Shown: one piece after another, positions 8,406 to 17,399 of the stretch
Position numbering within the stretch: position 1 is the first letter of the stretch
How the letters are laid out: each line of letters starts with the position of its first letter
Assembly (NCBI RefSeq): GCF_018437505.1
Contig: NZ_CP072467.1
Location: forward strand, 5,170,010-5,234,009
DNA: 64,000 nucleotides
Source: Spiractinospora alimapuensis
GTDB lineage: Bacteria > Actinomycetota > Actinomycetes > Streptosporangiales > Streptosporangiaceae
Direction of reading: 5' to 3'
Translations under genes and position numbers: made by a program
Notes under the pieces: model-generated
The model's input: the letters and a program-made list of their open reading frames with translations, nothing else
Told to the model about the DNA's origin: nothing
Databases searched by the model: none

Positions 8406-9835
8406 ACCCTGGCGCCGGCGCCGCTCGCGCCGAACACCCCCCGCCCGAACGTCCTGAGGACGAGAAGCTTCCCATCCACCTTCAGATCACTTACGGGACG
8501 CAGCACATTCTGGCGATGTACGCGGGCGTGATCACCCCGCCGCTCATCGTTGGGGCCGCGGCCGGTTTGACCGTCGCCGACATCGGGATCCTGGTGAGTG
8601 CGGCCTTGCTGGTGAGCGGTTTGGGTACCCTCCTGCAGACGTTGGGCGTGTGGCGTTTCGGGGCCCGTCTCCCACTCGTCATCGGGATCTCCTTCGTTCC
8701 CGTGGCGACGATGACCGCCCTCGCCGACGAGAGCGGCCTTCCGGTCGTCTTCGGTGCCACTCTGGCGGCGGGCCTGTTCGGCCTGCTGGTCGCACCGTTC
8801 TTCGCCGGTCTGGTGCGGTTCTTCCCTCCCGTGGTCACCGGCAGTGTCATCACCGTGATCGGGATCTCGCTGGTTCCGGTGGCTGTCGGGTGGGTCGCCG
8901 CCGGCGCGGAGTCCGCGCCGGCGTCGGGTGACCTGGCCCTGGCCGGGGCGACGCTCCTCATCGTGTTGATCCTGTCCTGGGTTCTTCCCGGTGTCTGGAG
9001 CCGGATGGCGATCCTGGGTGGACTGGTGCTCGGCACGGTCATCGCCGCCCTGTTCGGCCGCGTCGACTTCAGCGCCGTGGGTGACGGGCCGGTCTTCTCG
9101 TTCGGGCAGCCGCTCTACTTCGGGTTCCCGGAGTTCGAGGTCGCCGCCATCCTCATCATGTGCATCGTCATGATGGTCATCCTCACCGAGGGTGTCGCCG
9201 ACATCCTCGCCGTCGGGGAGATCGTCGGTTCCAAGGTGGACTCGCGCCGCCTCGCCGACGGACTCCGCGCGGATGCCGGAGCCACAGCGCTCGCGCCACT
9301 CCTCAACAGCTTCCCGGCCAGCACGTTCTCCCAGAACGTCGGGCTGATCGCGCTCAGCCGGGTGTCGAGCCGGTACGCCGTGGCGATCGGCGGGCTGATC
9401 CTGATCGCCCTGGGCTTGTTCCCCGTCCTGGGGCGGGTCGTCGCCATGATCCCGATGCCGGTACTCGGTGGAGCGGGTCTGGTCCTGTTCGGAACCGTCG
9501 CCGCCGCCGGCATCCGCACGCTGACCAAGGTGGACTACGACCGCAGCCTGAACCTGGTTATCGTCGCCGTCGCCATCGGCTTCGGCGTCATCCCCATCGC
9601 GGCGCCCGACTTCTTCTCGGGCTTCCCCAACTGGCTCGCCACCGTCATGCACTCCGGAATCGTCGGAGCCGCGATCCTCGCTCTGTTCCTGAACCTGGTG
9701 TTCAACGAACTCGGCAGGAGACCCTCCGCCCCCGAATCCACACCGCCCGCTTTCGCCACCCCCCACCCCCCGGTCGTCCCGACCCAACCGACTTCTCCCG
9801 AACAGGCGGACGTCGCCACGAGCCAGAAAGAGTGA
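8384..9835 (+). CDS. NCS2-family purine/uracil permease, probably urate or xanthine
   Basis: A 483-residue membrane protein of the nucleobase:cation symporter-2 family, with about 12-14 hydrophobic segments after a basic, soluble N-terminus of about 35 residues. The family segment 'ASTFSQNVGLIALSRVSSRY' (near residues 310-329) carries the QNxG motif that faces substrate, and 'YGTQHILAMYAGVITPP' opens the first helix. It lies directly after uricase, so urate or xanthine uptake is the likely role. The substrate cannot be fixed from sequence. The start at 8384 falls in the last unit of the tandem repeat, with AAGGGG upstream. Confidence 0.88.
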   Translation: MKRSRRSNPGAGAARAEHPPPERPEDEKLPIHLQITYGTQHILAMYAGVITPPLIVGAAAGLTVADIGILVSAALLVSGLGTLLQTLGVWRFGARLPLVIGISFVPVATMTALADESGLPVVFGATLAAGLFGLLVAPFFAGLVRFFPPVVTGSVITVIGISLVPVAVGWVAAGAESAPASGDLALAGATLLIVLILSWVLPGVWSRMAILGGLVLGTVIAALFGRVDFSAVGDGPVFSFGQPLYFGFPEFEVAAILIMCIVMMVILTEGVADILAVGEIVGSKVDSRRLADGLRADAGATALAPLLNSFPASTFSQNVGLIALSRVSSRYAVAIGGLILIALGLFPVLGRVVAMIPMPVLGGAGLVLFGTVAAAGIRTLTKVDYDRSLNLVIVAVAIGFGVIPIAAPDFFSGFPNWLATVMHSGIVGAAILALFLNLVFNELGRRPSAPESTPPAFATPHPPVVPTQPTSPEQADVATSQKE

Positions 9836-9847
9836 CCAGGACGAAAT

Positions 9848-9884
9848 CGCGGGGGCCGGGCGGAGCGAACGCCCGGCCCCCGCG
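9848..9884. terminator. Bidirectional terminator between permease and allantoinase
   Basis: A perfect 15-bp stem (9848-9862 with 9870-9884) with loop GAGCGAA lies in the 107-bp gap between two convergent genes. It could stop transcription from both sides. Confidence 0.8.
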
Positions 9885-9942
9885 GCGCCCGCGAGGACAC
9901 TCCGAGCACGGCGTCACGCTTGGCAGGCCGCGGTGGAGCGCG

Positions 9943-11289
9943 TCACCGGCTCAGTAGGTGGCCCCGGGGATCGTCGAGGATGACCTCCTCACCGCGAAGC
10001 CAGGTTTGGACGACTTTACCGGTGAGTTCACGGCCGTCGTAGGCGGTGACGGGGTTGCGGTGGTGGAGGGCGTGGGCGTCGACGTGGAGGGTGGACAGCG
10101 GGGCGAAGACGACGAAGTCGGCGCTGTGTCCGACCGTGAGCTGGCCCTTGCCACGGAGGCCGGCGATCTGGGCGGGGCGCGTGGCCATCCACCGGACGAC
10201 GTCGGTGAGGGGGTGGCCGCGGCGTCTGGCCTCGGTCCAGACGGCGGGGAGACCGACCTGGAGGCCGGCGATTCCGCCCCAGGCGGTTCCGAAGTCGCCG
10301 GTCTCTCGGTGCTTGAGGTCGGGCGTGCTGGGGGAGTGGTCGCTGACGACGCAGTCGATGAGGCCGTCGGACAGGGCGGCCCACAGCGCGTCGCGGTTGG
10401 CGCCGTCGCGGATGGGAGGGCAACACTTGAACTCGGTGCCGCCGGCGGGGATTTCCTCGGCGGTGAGCGTGAGGTAGTGGGGGCAGGTCTCCACCGTCAG
10501 CGGTACCCCCTCGGCCTTGGCTCGTGCGATGAGCGGCAGCGCCGAGGCGGAGGACAAGTGCAGGATGTGGCAGTCGGTTCCGGTCCGCCGCGCGGTTTCG
10601 ATCACCAGTTCGATCGCGGAGTGTTCCGCGGTGTCCGGGCGTGAGGCGAGAAACGACGCGTAGTCCCGACCGCGCGCGGTCGGAGCCGACTCGAGGACCG
10701 TCGGGTCCTCGGCGTGCACGATCATCGTCCCGCCGAGGTCTCCCACCGTCTTCGCCGCGTGGGCGAACTCCTCGGCGGACAGGTGGCCGAACTCCGGGAC
10801 ACCAGACGGGGAGAGGAAGCACTTGAAACCGAAGACGCCCGCGTTGGTCAGGCCGGGAAGGCCGTCGGCCGGGGCGTACGGTCCGGCGTTCTCCGGGACG
10901 GCGCCACCCCAGAAGCCCACGTCCACGGCGACGCGCCCGCGCGCCGCCGCCCGCTTGGTGGCCAACGCCGCCACTGAGGTCGTGGGCGGGACACTGTTGA
11001 GAGGCATGTCGACGATGGTGGTGACGCCGCCGGCGGCCGCGGACCTCGTCGCCGAGGCGAAACCCTCCCACTCCGTGCGTCCCGGTTCGTTCACGTGCAC
11101 GTGTGTGTCCACCAGGCCGGGCAGAAGGACCTGGTCCCGGTCCAGTTGGACGACTCTCCCGGTTCGTGCCGTCGAGCCCCCCTCCTCCAGGGACACGATC
11201 ATGCCGTCGCGGACACCGACGCTCACGGAGCGCTCTCCTGCGGGCGTGACGGCGCGGGGCGCGTGAATGACAAGATCACACTCGATCAC
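9943..11289 (-). CDS. allB: Allantoinase
   Basis: Opens the allantoin ring to give allantoate. The 448-residue amidohydrolase has the metal-binding 'DTHVHVNEPGRTEWEGF' (HxH near residues 60-76), 'GGVTTIVDMPLNSVPPTT', the likely carboxylated Lys in 'GFKCFLSPSG', later His ligands in 'MIVHAEDP' and 'CHILHLSS', and Asp in 'VVSDHSPSTPDLK'. It lies downstream of the aldolase-like gene on the same strand with a 134-bp gap. It supplies the substrate of allantoicase, which is encoded 8 kb away. Confidence 0.94.
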   Translation of the reverse strand: MIECDLVIHAPRAVTPAGERSVSVGVRDGMIVSLEEGGSTARTGRVVQLDRDQVLLPGLVDTHVHVNEPGRTEWEGFASATRSAAAGGVTTIVDMPLNSVPPTTSVAALATKRAAARGRVAVDVGFWGGAVPENAGPYAPADGLPGLTNAGVFGFKCFLSPSGVPEFGHLSAEEFAHAAKTVGDLGGTMIVHAEDPTVLESAPTARGRDYASFLASRPDTAEHSAIELVIETARRTGTDCHILHLSSASALPLIARAKAEGVPLTVETCPHYLTLTAEEIPAGGTEFKCCPPIRDGANRDALWAALSDGLIDCVVSDHSPSTPDLKHRETGDFGTAWGGIAGLQVGLPAVWTEARRRGHPLTDVVRWMATRPAQIAGLRGKGQLTVGHSADFVVFAPLSTLHVDAHALHHRNPVTAYDGRELTGKVVQTWLRGEEVILDDPRGHLLSR

Positions 11290-11423
11290 GGGTCAGATCC
11301 TCTCTCGGCGGTCGACAAGGAAGCACGGATCAGGCGGCCCCGGCCAGGGTGAGGGACCGCCCCCCGATGCGTGATCGACGCGGGCCGTGGTGGGGAGCGG
11401 GACCACGCCACGCCGCTCGATCC

Positions 11424-12740
11424 CTACCCCACCCGGCGACTCGCCAGCGTGGTCAAGTCGGTCAGGGTGGCGCCGGTGGCGGACGTGACCTCGTCCTCGG
11501 TCAACGCTCCGCACCGCAGCCCGCGCAGGAGGCCGGCGGCCAAGGCCTGTGCCGTCGCCGGTTCGTCGATGACCCCGCTCCCGTCTCCGGCGAGGTAGGT
11601 GCGGAGCCGTTCCGCGGCCCGGGGGAAGGCGTCACGGAAGAACACGTACGTCGCGAGGTATCGGGTGGGCAGTTGGTGGGGGTGTAGATCCCAGCCTTGG
11701 TAGAAAGCCCGTTCCAGCGATCGGCGGACCAGGTCCGAGTGGGTGCGCCACGCGGCGTGTACCGCCTCGGTCGATCCCACGGGAAGGATGTTGGTCGAGC
11801 CGTCGGAGAGCCACACCCCGGTTCCTGCCGCGGCGACCTGCATCACCGCCTTCGCGTGGTCGGCGGCCGGATGGGCCATGCTCTGGTACGCCGCGGTCAC
11901 CCCGCACGCCGCGCTGTAGTCGTAGGTGCCGAAGTGCAGGGCGGTGACCCTCCCACCGTTGGCCGCGCCGCCACCACCGGCGTGGATCATTCGGGAGACG
12001 GCCGTGGTTCCGTCGGTGTCGAGGATCGACTGGGTGGTCTCGATCTGCAGCTCGAAGCCCAGGACCCCCTCCGGGAGACCCAGCCTTTTCTCCAGCCGCT
12101 CCGTCAGCCACGCCATCGCCTCCACCTGCCGCACTGATGTGATCTTCGGGAGCGTGATCCGCAGACCGTCCGGCAGTCTGTCGGCGCCGGCCAGCACCTC
12201 CTCCAGGAACATCGTCAGGGTTCGGACACCGCGGTGCCGACCGGCCGCCTCCATACCCTTGGGGCGCAGACCCACGAACGGGGGCGCCTGTCCCGCCCGC
12301 ATGTCGGCGAGGAGCGCTCGCGCGGACGCGAGGACGTGCCCGTCCTCCTCCCGGTCCGACCGGGTGCCGTAGCCGTCCTCGAAGTCGATGCGCAGGTCCT
12401 CGACCGGTTCGGTGCGCAGCTTGTCCCGTACGAGGGGGAGAGCGTCGGTGACCGCCGCGTGGTTCAACCCGAGGGCCGTTGCCAGCGTCTCGGCATCGGG
12501 CGCGTGGTCGTCCACACAGCGCAGCGCCCGCCGCCCCCAGTCCGCGCAGAGACCGGGTCGGAGCTGGTCGGCGGGTACGTAGACGGTGTGCACGGGCTGA
12601 CGGGAGGGGGAGTCCCCGGGATACCGTTCCGGTAGTCGTGCGTCTTCCGCCACGAGCTGGGTGTCCAACGCCTGCAGCAGGGTCTGGAGCTCACGGTCGT
12701 GGACTCCTCGGTTCGCCGACTCGGGGACCTCGCCTGTCAT
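11424..12740 (-). CDS. DUF6986-type aldolase/citrate-lyase-like protein
   Basis: A 438-residue protein of the HpcH/HpaI aldolase or citrate-lyase beta-subunit-like group. Segments include 'DLRIDFEDGYG' (acidic metal ligands), 'LRITLPKITSVRQVEAM', 'GFELQIETTQSI' and 'LHFGTYDYSAACGV'. The start is ATG 12740 after AAGGGAGCGGC; an upstream ATG lacks support. It is first in a leftward pair with allantoinase and carries the shared operator motif upstream. By analogy with the malate synthase genes found in some actinobacterial allantoin clusters, it may act on glyoxylate. That is inference; the reaction is not known to me. Confidence 0.75.
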   Translation of the reverse strand: MTGEVPESANRGVHDRELQTLLQALDTQLVAEDARLPERYPGDSPSRQPVHTVYVPADQLRPGLCADWGRRALRCVDDHAPDAETLATALGLNHAAVTDALPLVRDKLRTEPVEDLRIDFEDGYGTRSDREEDGHVLASARALLADMRAGQAPPFVGLRPKGMEAAGRHRGVRTLTMFLEEVLAGADRLPDGLRITLPKITSVRQVEAMAWLTERLEKRLGLPEGVLGFELQIETTQSILDTDGTTAVSRMIHAGGGGAANGGRVTALHFGTYDYSAACGVTAAYQSMAHPAADHAKAVMQVAAAGTGVWLSDGSTNILPVGSTEAVHAAWRTHSDLVRRSLERAFYQGWDLHPHQLPTRYLATYVFFRDAFPRAAERLRTYLAGDGSGVIDEPATAQALAAGLLRGLRCGALTEDEVTSATGATLTDLTTLASRRVG

Positions 12741-12807
12741 GCCGCTCCCTTCGGGGTCAGTGATACCACGACCCCCATCCACACATTTCTAGATTGTGGA
12801 TGTCAAG

Positions 12808-12830
12808 TTCTGCTATATGAAATTATTCTG
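12808..12830 (+). promoter_or_regulatory. Putative ureide-regulon operator, copy 3
   Basis: Reads TTCTGCTATATGAAAT, then TATTCTG, in the 156-bp gap before the aldolase-allantoinase pair. On the minus strand a TTGACA (12802-12807) lies directly next to it, so a bound regulator would cover the likely -35 box of the leftward promoter. Confidence 0.55.
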
Positions 12831-12896
12831 CGCTGTTGTCGACCAGGGGCTCCCTCATCACCGAGATCTCGGGAACGAGGTGGGACGCCGGCGCGA

Positions 12897-13931
12897 TCAC
12901 GGTTCGGCGATCGCGCGGGCATGGATCAGGTGGGACACGGTGCGTTCCAGTCCCTGGTCCAGAGGTACGGTGGGTCGCCACCCGGTCCGTCGGCGAAACG
13001 CGGTGGCGTCCACGCGGTAGCTCTGGAAGTCGGGTGGAGTCGCGTGTGCCGGGGGTTCGACGCCAACCACGGGAACGGGGGACGTACCCGTCCGCCACGC
13101 GACGGCCTCGCTCAGACGGGTGAAGATCCGATCCAGACTCGTGCACTCCTCCGATCCGAGGAGCCAGTGCCGTCCCACGAGCGCGTCGGGCCGATCGAGC
13201 GCGGCGACCACGGCGCTGGCGGCGTCGTCGACGTAGAGCAGGTCGCGTTCCACCGAACCGTTGTTCCACAGGGTGAGTGGGTGGCCCGCCAGGCCACGAC
13301 GGATCATCGCGCTGACGATCCCGTGGTCGATCACGGAGCCGTGCGCCGGGGCACCGAAGATCGTCGGGAACCGCAGCGAGACTCCGCGGACCAGCCCCCG
13401 CCGCGTGCCCTCGAACAGGATCCGTTCGGCCGTGAGCTTTTGCCGGTCGTACGCGCTGGCGGGCGCGTCGACCTCCGAGCCGTCCAGCCGCGGCCTCGTG
13501 TGCACGCCGACCTGGCTCACCGACCCCGCGAGGAGACACAGGGGTGGAGTCGACGGCGGGTCGGCCGCCAGCGTGTCGAGGAGATCGCGGACCGTACCCA
13601 CGGTGACCCGGTCGCCCGCGGGATCGTCGTCGGAGAACCGCCAACTCCTCTCACCGTCGTGGTGACGCATCAGGTGGACCACGGCGGTCGCGTCCTCGAC
13701 CAGGCCGGACAGCGCGCCGTCGTCCGTCACGTCGACCGCGCGGGTCTCGATGTCGGCGACGGGATCGCTCGGGAGCGGGATGTGGCGCCGCGCCACCAGC
13801 CGGAGACGCACCGGCCTGCCGGCGAGCAGCCGCACCACCGCCGAGCCGATGAATCCCGTAGCCCCGAACACCACGACGCGGGGCGCGGGTTCACCCGACG
13901 CGGGCGTCAGACCGCGCCCGCCCGGCATCAT
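12897..13931 (-). CDS. NDP-hexose 4-ketoreductase (EvaE-like)
   Basis: Extended short-chain reductase of 344 residues that would reduce the C-4 keto group in the last step of the amino-deoxysugar pathway. The N-terminal 'VVFGATGFIGSAVVRLL' is the NAD(P)-binding GxxGxxG. 'SAYDRQKLTAERIL' holds the catalytic Tyr and Lys, and 'RDLLYVDDAASAVVAAL' is typical of the family. The start is ATG 13931 (or 13928), placed by AAGGAG five bases upstream and by an ATGA overlap with the epimerase gene. Downstream lies the control region of the ureide pair, so this is the left edge of the biosynthetic locus. Confidence 0.85.
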   Translation of the reverse strand: MMPGGRGLTPASGEPAPRVVVFGATGFIGSAVVRLLAGRPVRLRLVARRHIPLPSDPVADIETRAVDVTDDGALSGLVEDATAVVHLMRHHDGERSWRFSDDDPAGDRVTVGTVRDLLDTLAADPPSTPPLCLLAGSVSQVGVHTRPRLDGSEVDAPASAYDRQKLTAERILFEGTRRGLVRGVSLRFPTIFGAPAHGSVIDHGIVSAMIRRGLAGHPLTLWNNGSVERDLLYVDDAASAVVAALDRPDALVGRHWLLGSEECTSLDRIFTRLSEAVAWRTGTSPVPVVGVEPPAHATPPDFQSYRVDATAFRRRTGWRPTVPLDQGLERTVSHLIHARAIAEP

Positions 13932-14545
13932 CGAGGCTCCTTCTCGGTGAGGGCCGCCTGCAGCCGAACACACTCCGCGTAGTCGGGGAGCCCGCCCTCC
14001 GCCCGGACGGTGGCGAGTGTGGGTGCCCCGGTGTCGCGCGGGGAGAGCACCAGTGACCCGTCCCCGGCCAGGGGAAGCGCGAGCTCGGGGTCATGGACGG
14101 TGACGGCCCGCTCGTGCTCGGGAACGTAGCCGCCGGAGAGCATGTAGGTGATGACCGTGTCGTCCTGGCGCACCTCGTACCCGTGGCCCAGGCCCACGGG
14201 GAGGAAGATGCCACGTGGCCGCGCACCGTCCAGGTCGACGCTGTCCCACGCGCCGAAGGTCGGTGATCCCACCCGCAGGTCCACCACGAAGTCGCGTACG
14301 TGCCCCTGGGAGCAGTACACGTAGGTCGCCATCCCGGGCGGAGCGGTCGTGAAGTGGATCCCCCGGAACACCCCACGTCTGGATCGGCTGTGTCCGATCT
14401 GGGCGATCGGGAAGAGCGGGTGGCCGGTCGCCAGCTCGAACGGTCCGCGTTGGAAGGGGGCGACGAACGCGCCCCGTACGTCTGTGAACGCCCGGGGCGT
14501 GAATTCGTAGGCTCCGGTGATGGTGAGTGGTCGAACGTGCATCAT
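13928..14545 (-). CDS. dTDP-4-keto-6-deoxyhexose 3,5- (or 5-) epimerase
   Basis: A 205-residue RmlC/EvaD-type cupin that would invert C-5 (and possibly C-3) of the 4-keto sugar, giving an L-sugar. Family features are 'DVRGAFVAPFQ', 'SRRGVFRGIHF' with the catalytic His, 'VRDFVVDLRVGSPTFG' and 'GLGHGYEV'. Its stop overlaps the ketoreductase start. A 235-bp stretch with no gene separates it from the 2,3-dehydratase. Assignment to 5-epimerase rather than 3,5-epimerase rests on pathway context only. Confidence 0.88.
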   Translation of the reverse strand: MMHVRPLTITGAYEFTPRAFTDVRGAFVAPFQRGPFELATGHPLFPIAQIGHSRSRRGVFRGIHFTTAPPGMATYVYCSQGHVRDFVVDLRVGSPTFGAWDSVDLDGARPRGIFLPVGLGHGYEVRQDDTVITYMLSGGYVPEHERAVTVHDPELALPLAGDGSLVLSPRDTGAPTLATVRAEGGLPDYAECVRLQAALTEKEPR

Positions 14546-14780
14546 TGACCTTTCACGTGGTCGTCACGCCGCGGTCCGGCTTCCGCCGCGGCGGGCTCAC
14601 CCCAGGTGGTGTGGGCGGCCGAATGGGCGAATGGGCGAAGGTGGACGTTGGCTTCCTCGACTGGTCGCGTTGGGTGGGGGACGAGGTTCGGCCCTCCGCG
14701 GCCCCGAACACCGGGGAATCGCGCCGGCCCCGGTGATGCGGTCGGTCGGACCGGCGCGTGATCCTCACCTGCCGGACGGG

Positions 14781-16262
14781 TCACCAGAGGCTGTGCAGGC
14801 AGGCGAGCATGGTTCGGGTCTCGATCGTGAGTTGGTGGCCGAGCTCAGCCAGGGTGAGCAATTCCCCGACCGTCACCCAGCGGTAGGAGGGCGGCAGCGC
14901 GTCGACGTCTGACGGTCGGGACCCCGGGTCGACCTCCACCACCTGGTAGCGCGTGTCCGCGTGCAGGAATCGACCCCCCTCCTCGGAGAGGACGGTGTCC
15001 AGACGCGTCCTGGACGCACCCGAGGCCCCCGCCGCCGCCAGCACCTCGGCCGACGGCTCGTGGTCACAGGGGTCGACCCCGCCGGGAACACGGATGGAGG
15101 GCGCCACCTCCACCACGTGCCGAAGCCCGGGTTCCGGCGCGGCGCGCACCAACAGACGCAGGACACCCTCGACGATCATCACCACCAGCACACAGTGCCC
15201 CTGGCCCCGTGGGGCGAGCAGCGGCTGCCCCCAGGCGGCGACCTCCCGGGAGGCGGTGTGGACCCGCGCCGCCGTGATCCGGAAGTCGCGTCGCGCGCCG
15301 TCCACGATCTCCAGCGCCGAGCGCTCCCACCCGTCGATCTGGCGCAGCGGGATCGGGCGCGCGCTCCAGGGGGTGGCCGCGCGCAGCGCCGTCAACCAAC
15401 GCCGCAGTTCCCCGTGGCCACCCGTGCGGTCCGTGTCGGCAGGGAGGGAGGTGTAGGACCGCCGCAGCGCCGCTCGGAACCCGTTGTCAGGCAGTCGGGT
15501 GTCCGGCCCAGCGAGTGGAGCGGGGGCGAAGGGGAGGCACCCCAGGATCGACCTCGCGTCCATGTTGACGAGGTGGTCGGCGGCGACGAGGCGGCGCAGA
15601 CGCGCCAGCGGGATCCAGCGGAAGCTCTCGTGCTCCGGCACCGAGGAGGTGACCTCGACGACCATGTTGCGGTTCTGCTTCTGCCAAAACCAGATGCCCT
15701 GCTCGGACTGTAGGGAGTCCGCCAGCACCGCGTCACGCGGAGGGTCGGTGAAGTACTCCAGATAGGGAGGAGAGCTCCCGCCGTGCACCCGCGCCTGGTT
15801 GCTCGCGGTCGCCTGCACGGTGGGGGATAACTGGGGGCCGTCGATGTTTCCGGGCTCAGCCTTCGCCTGCACCAACACCCGCAGTACGCCAGCTCGCTCC
15901 TGAACCAGGAATCCCAGGATCCCAGTCTCCGGCTGGTGCAGGATCGGCTGGTCCCGCACGGTGACGCCGTGCCGACGGACGCGCAGGCCGGTCACGGTGA
16001 AGTACCGCCCACTGTCGTGGGCGAGGTCCCCGGACTCCCGGTCGAACCCCCACGTGGAGAGCGCGTCGAAGGCGACGGGACGTGCGAGCATTCGGTCGTC
16101 GCGGCGCCGCTCGTTCCACCAGGCGCGGAACCAGCTCCACTCCGCGCCGTCGACGAGGGGTTCCTCGGCCGACCGGGTGAGGCGCTCGACGGTGTCGAAC
16201 TCTCGCGAAGGAAGCGAGCGGTGCCCGGTGCCGGCCGGGCCGCTCGGAGGTCCTCCCGGCAT
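14781..16262 (-). CDS. NDP-hexose 2,3-dehydratase (EvaA/TylX3-like)
   Basis: Removes the 2-hydroxyl of dTDP-4-keto-6-deoxyglucose, which commits the sugar to the 2-deoxy series. The 493-residue protein shows the family's internal duplication: 'GILGFLVQERAGVLRVLVQAKAEPG' in the first half matches 'GHCVLVVMIVEGVLRLLVRAAPEPG' in the second. The N-terminal 'EWSWFRAWWNER' and 'FRWIPLARLRRLVAADHLVNMDARS' are also typical. The start is ATG 16262 with GGGAGGGTAGACC upstream. It lies 3 bp after the aminotransferase stop. Confidence 0.92.
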   Translation of the reverse strand: MPGGPPSGPAGTGHRSLPSREFDTVERLTRSAEEPLVDGAEWSWFRAWWNERRRDDRMLARPVAFDALSTWGFDRESGDLAHDSGRYFTVTGLRVRRHGVTVRDQPILHQPETGILGFLVQERAGVLRVLVQAKAEPGNIDGPQLSPTVQATASNQARVHGGSSPPYLEYFTDPPRDAVLADSLQSEQGIWFWQKQNRNMVVEVTSSVPEHESFRWIPLARLRRLVAADHLVNMDARSILGCLPFAPAPLAGPDTRLPDNGFRAALRRSYTSLPADTDRTGGHGELRRWLTALRAATPWSARPIPLRQIDGWERSALEIVDGARRDFRITAARVHTASREVAAWGQPLLAPRGQGHCVLVVMIVEGVLRLLVRAAPEPGLRHVVEVAPSIRVPGGVDPCDHEPSAEVLAAAGASGASRTRLDTVLSEEGGRFLHADTRYQVVEVDPGSRPSDVDALPPSYRWVTVGELLTLAELGHQLTIETRTMLACLHSLW

Positions 16263-16265
16263 GGT

Positions 16266-17378
16266 CTACCCTCCCGCCGACAGCACCTTCCGGAGTCCCT
16301 CGATGACGCGGTCCTGGGCGGCGTCGGTCAGCGACGGGAACATCGGCAACGAGAAGATCCCCTCGGCGGCCTTCTCGGTGCGGGGAAGTGATCCCGCCCC
16401 GTATCCCAACGAGCGGAACCCGGTCATGGTGTGGACGGGCCAGCGGTAACTGACGTTGAGGCGGACCGAGTGCCGGGCCATCTCCTCGATGATCCGGTCG
16501 CGGTCGGGGTGGCGCACCACGTACAGGTAGTACACGTGGTCGTTGCCGGGAGCGACGGTGGGCAGAACCAGGTCGGTGTCGCGGAGTCCGTCCGCGTAGC
16601 GCTCGGCGATGTGCCGACGCCGCGCCACGTAGGTGTCGAGCCGACGCAGTTTGCGGACCAGGATCGCCGCCTGCACCTCGTCAAGGCGACTGTTGTGGCC
16701 GGGAAGACGCTCCACGAAGTAGCGGTCCTCCATGCCGTAGTAGCGAAGCCGGCGCAGTGCGGCGTCGGTGGTGGCGTCCGCGCTGAGGACCGCACCGCCG
16801 TCACCGTAGGCCCCGAGCACCTTCGTCGGATAGAAGGAGAACGCCGCCGCGTCCCCCATGGTGCCGCACGTCCGCCCGTGGTGGCGCGCCCCGTGCGACT
16901 GGGCGCAGTCCTCCAACACGACCAGGTCGTTCGCGCGGGCCACGCGCAGGACGGGCTTCATCTCCACACACTGCCCGTAGAGGTGCACCACCAGCACACA
17001 CCTCGTCCGGGAGGAGATGAGGCCCGGGAGGGACGCCACATCCATCAGGTAGGTGTCGGGATCGACGTCGGCGAAGACCGCCTTTGCCCCCACCGCGTCG
17101 ATCGCGACGACGGTCGGTGCCGCGGTGTTGGCGACGGTGATCACCTCGTCCCCAGGCCCGACGCCGAGGGCGCGGAGGGCGAGGACGATGGCGTTGGTCC
17201 CGTTGTCGACACTGACACAGTGCGGTACGTCGTGGTAGCCGGCGAAGTCGTTCTCGAACCGGGTGACTTCAGCGCCCAGGATGAGGCGTCCCGAAGCGAA
17301 GACCTCGTCCACCGCTTCGAGGATCTCGGCGCGTTCCTCGTGGTACTCGTCCAGGTATCCCCAGACATCGACGGTCAT
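16266..17378 (-). CDS. NDP-sugar 3-aminotransferase (DegT/DnrJ/EryC1 family)
   Basis: PLP enzyme of 370 residues that would transfer an amino group to C-3 of the 3-keto-2,6-dideoxy sugar. The PLP Lys is Lys186 in '[18 protein letters not shown]'. '[13 protein letters not shown]' holds the PLP-ring Asp, and '[18 protein letters not shown]' the phosphate-binding region. I chose ATG 17378 because the GGGAG site overlaps the upstream GTG at 17390. The 2,3-dehydratase gene follows 3 bp later. Position in the set favours an EvaB-like C-3 aminotransferase. Confidence 0.9.
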   Translation of the reverse strand: MTVDVWGYLDEYHEERAEILEAVDEVFASGRLILGAEVTRFENDFAGYHDVPHCVSVDNGTNAIVLALRALGVGPGDEVITVANTAAPTVVAIDAVGAKAVFADVDPDTYLMDVASLPGLISSRTRCVLVVHLYGQCVEMKPVLRVARANDLVVLEDCAQSHGARHHGRTCGTMGDAAAFSFYPTKVLGAYGDGGAVLSADATTDAALRRLRYYGMEDRYFVERLPGHNSRLDEVQAAILVRKLRRLDTYVARRRHIAERYADGLRDTDLVLPTVAPGNDHVYYLYVVRHPDRDRIIEEMARHSVRLNVSYRWPVHTMTGFRSLGYGAGSLPRTEKAAEGIFSLPMFPSLTDAAQDRVIEGLRKVLSAGG

Positions 17379-17399
17379 GATGACTCCCACCTACGCCGG

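Noticed and set aside
7640-9787. A 715-codon minus-strand frame across the repeat array and the permease gene
   Set aside because: It is antisense to a clear NCS2 permease, its translation is low-complexity (Asp/Gly/Arg-rich), and it exists only because high-GC DNA has few stops.
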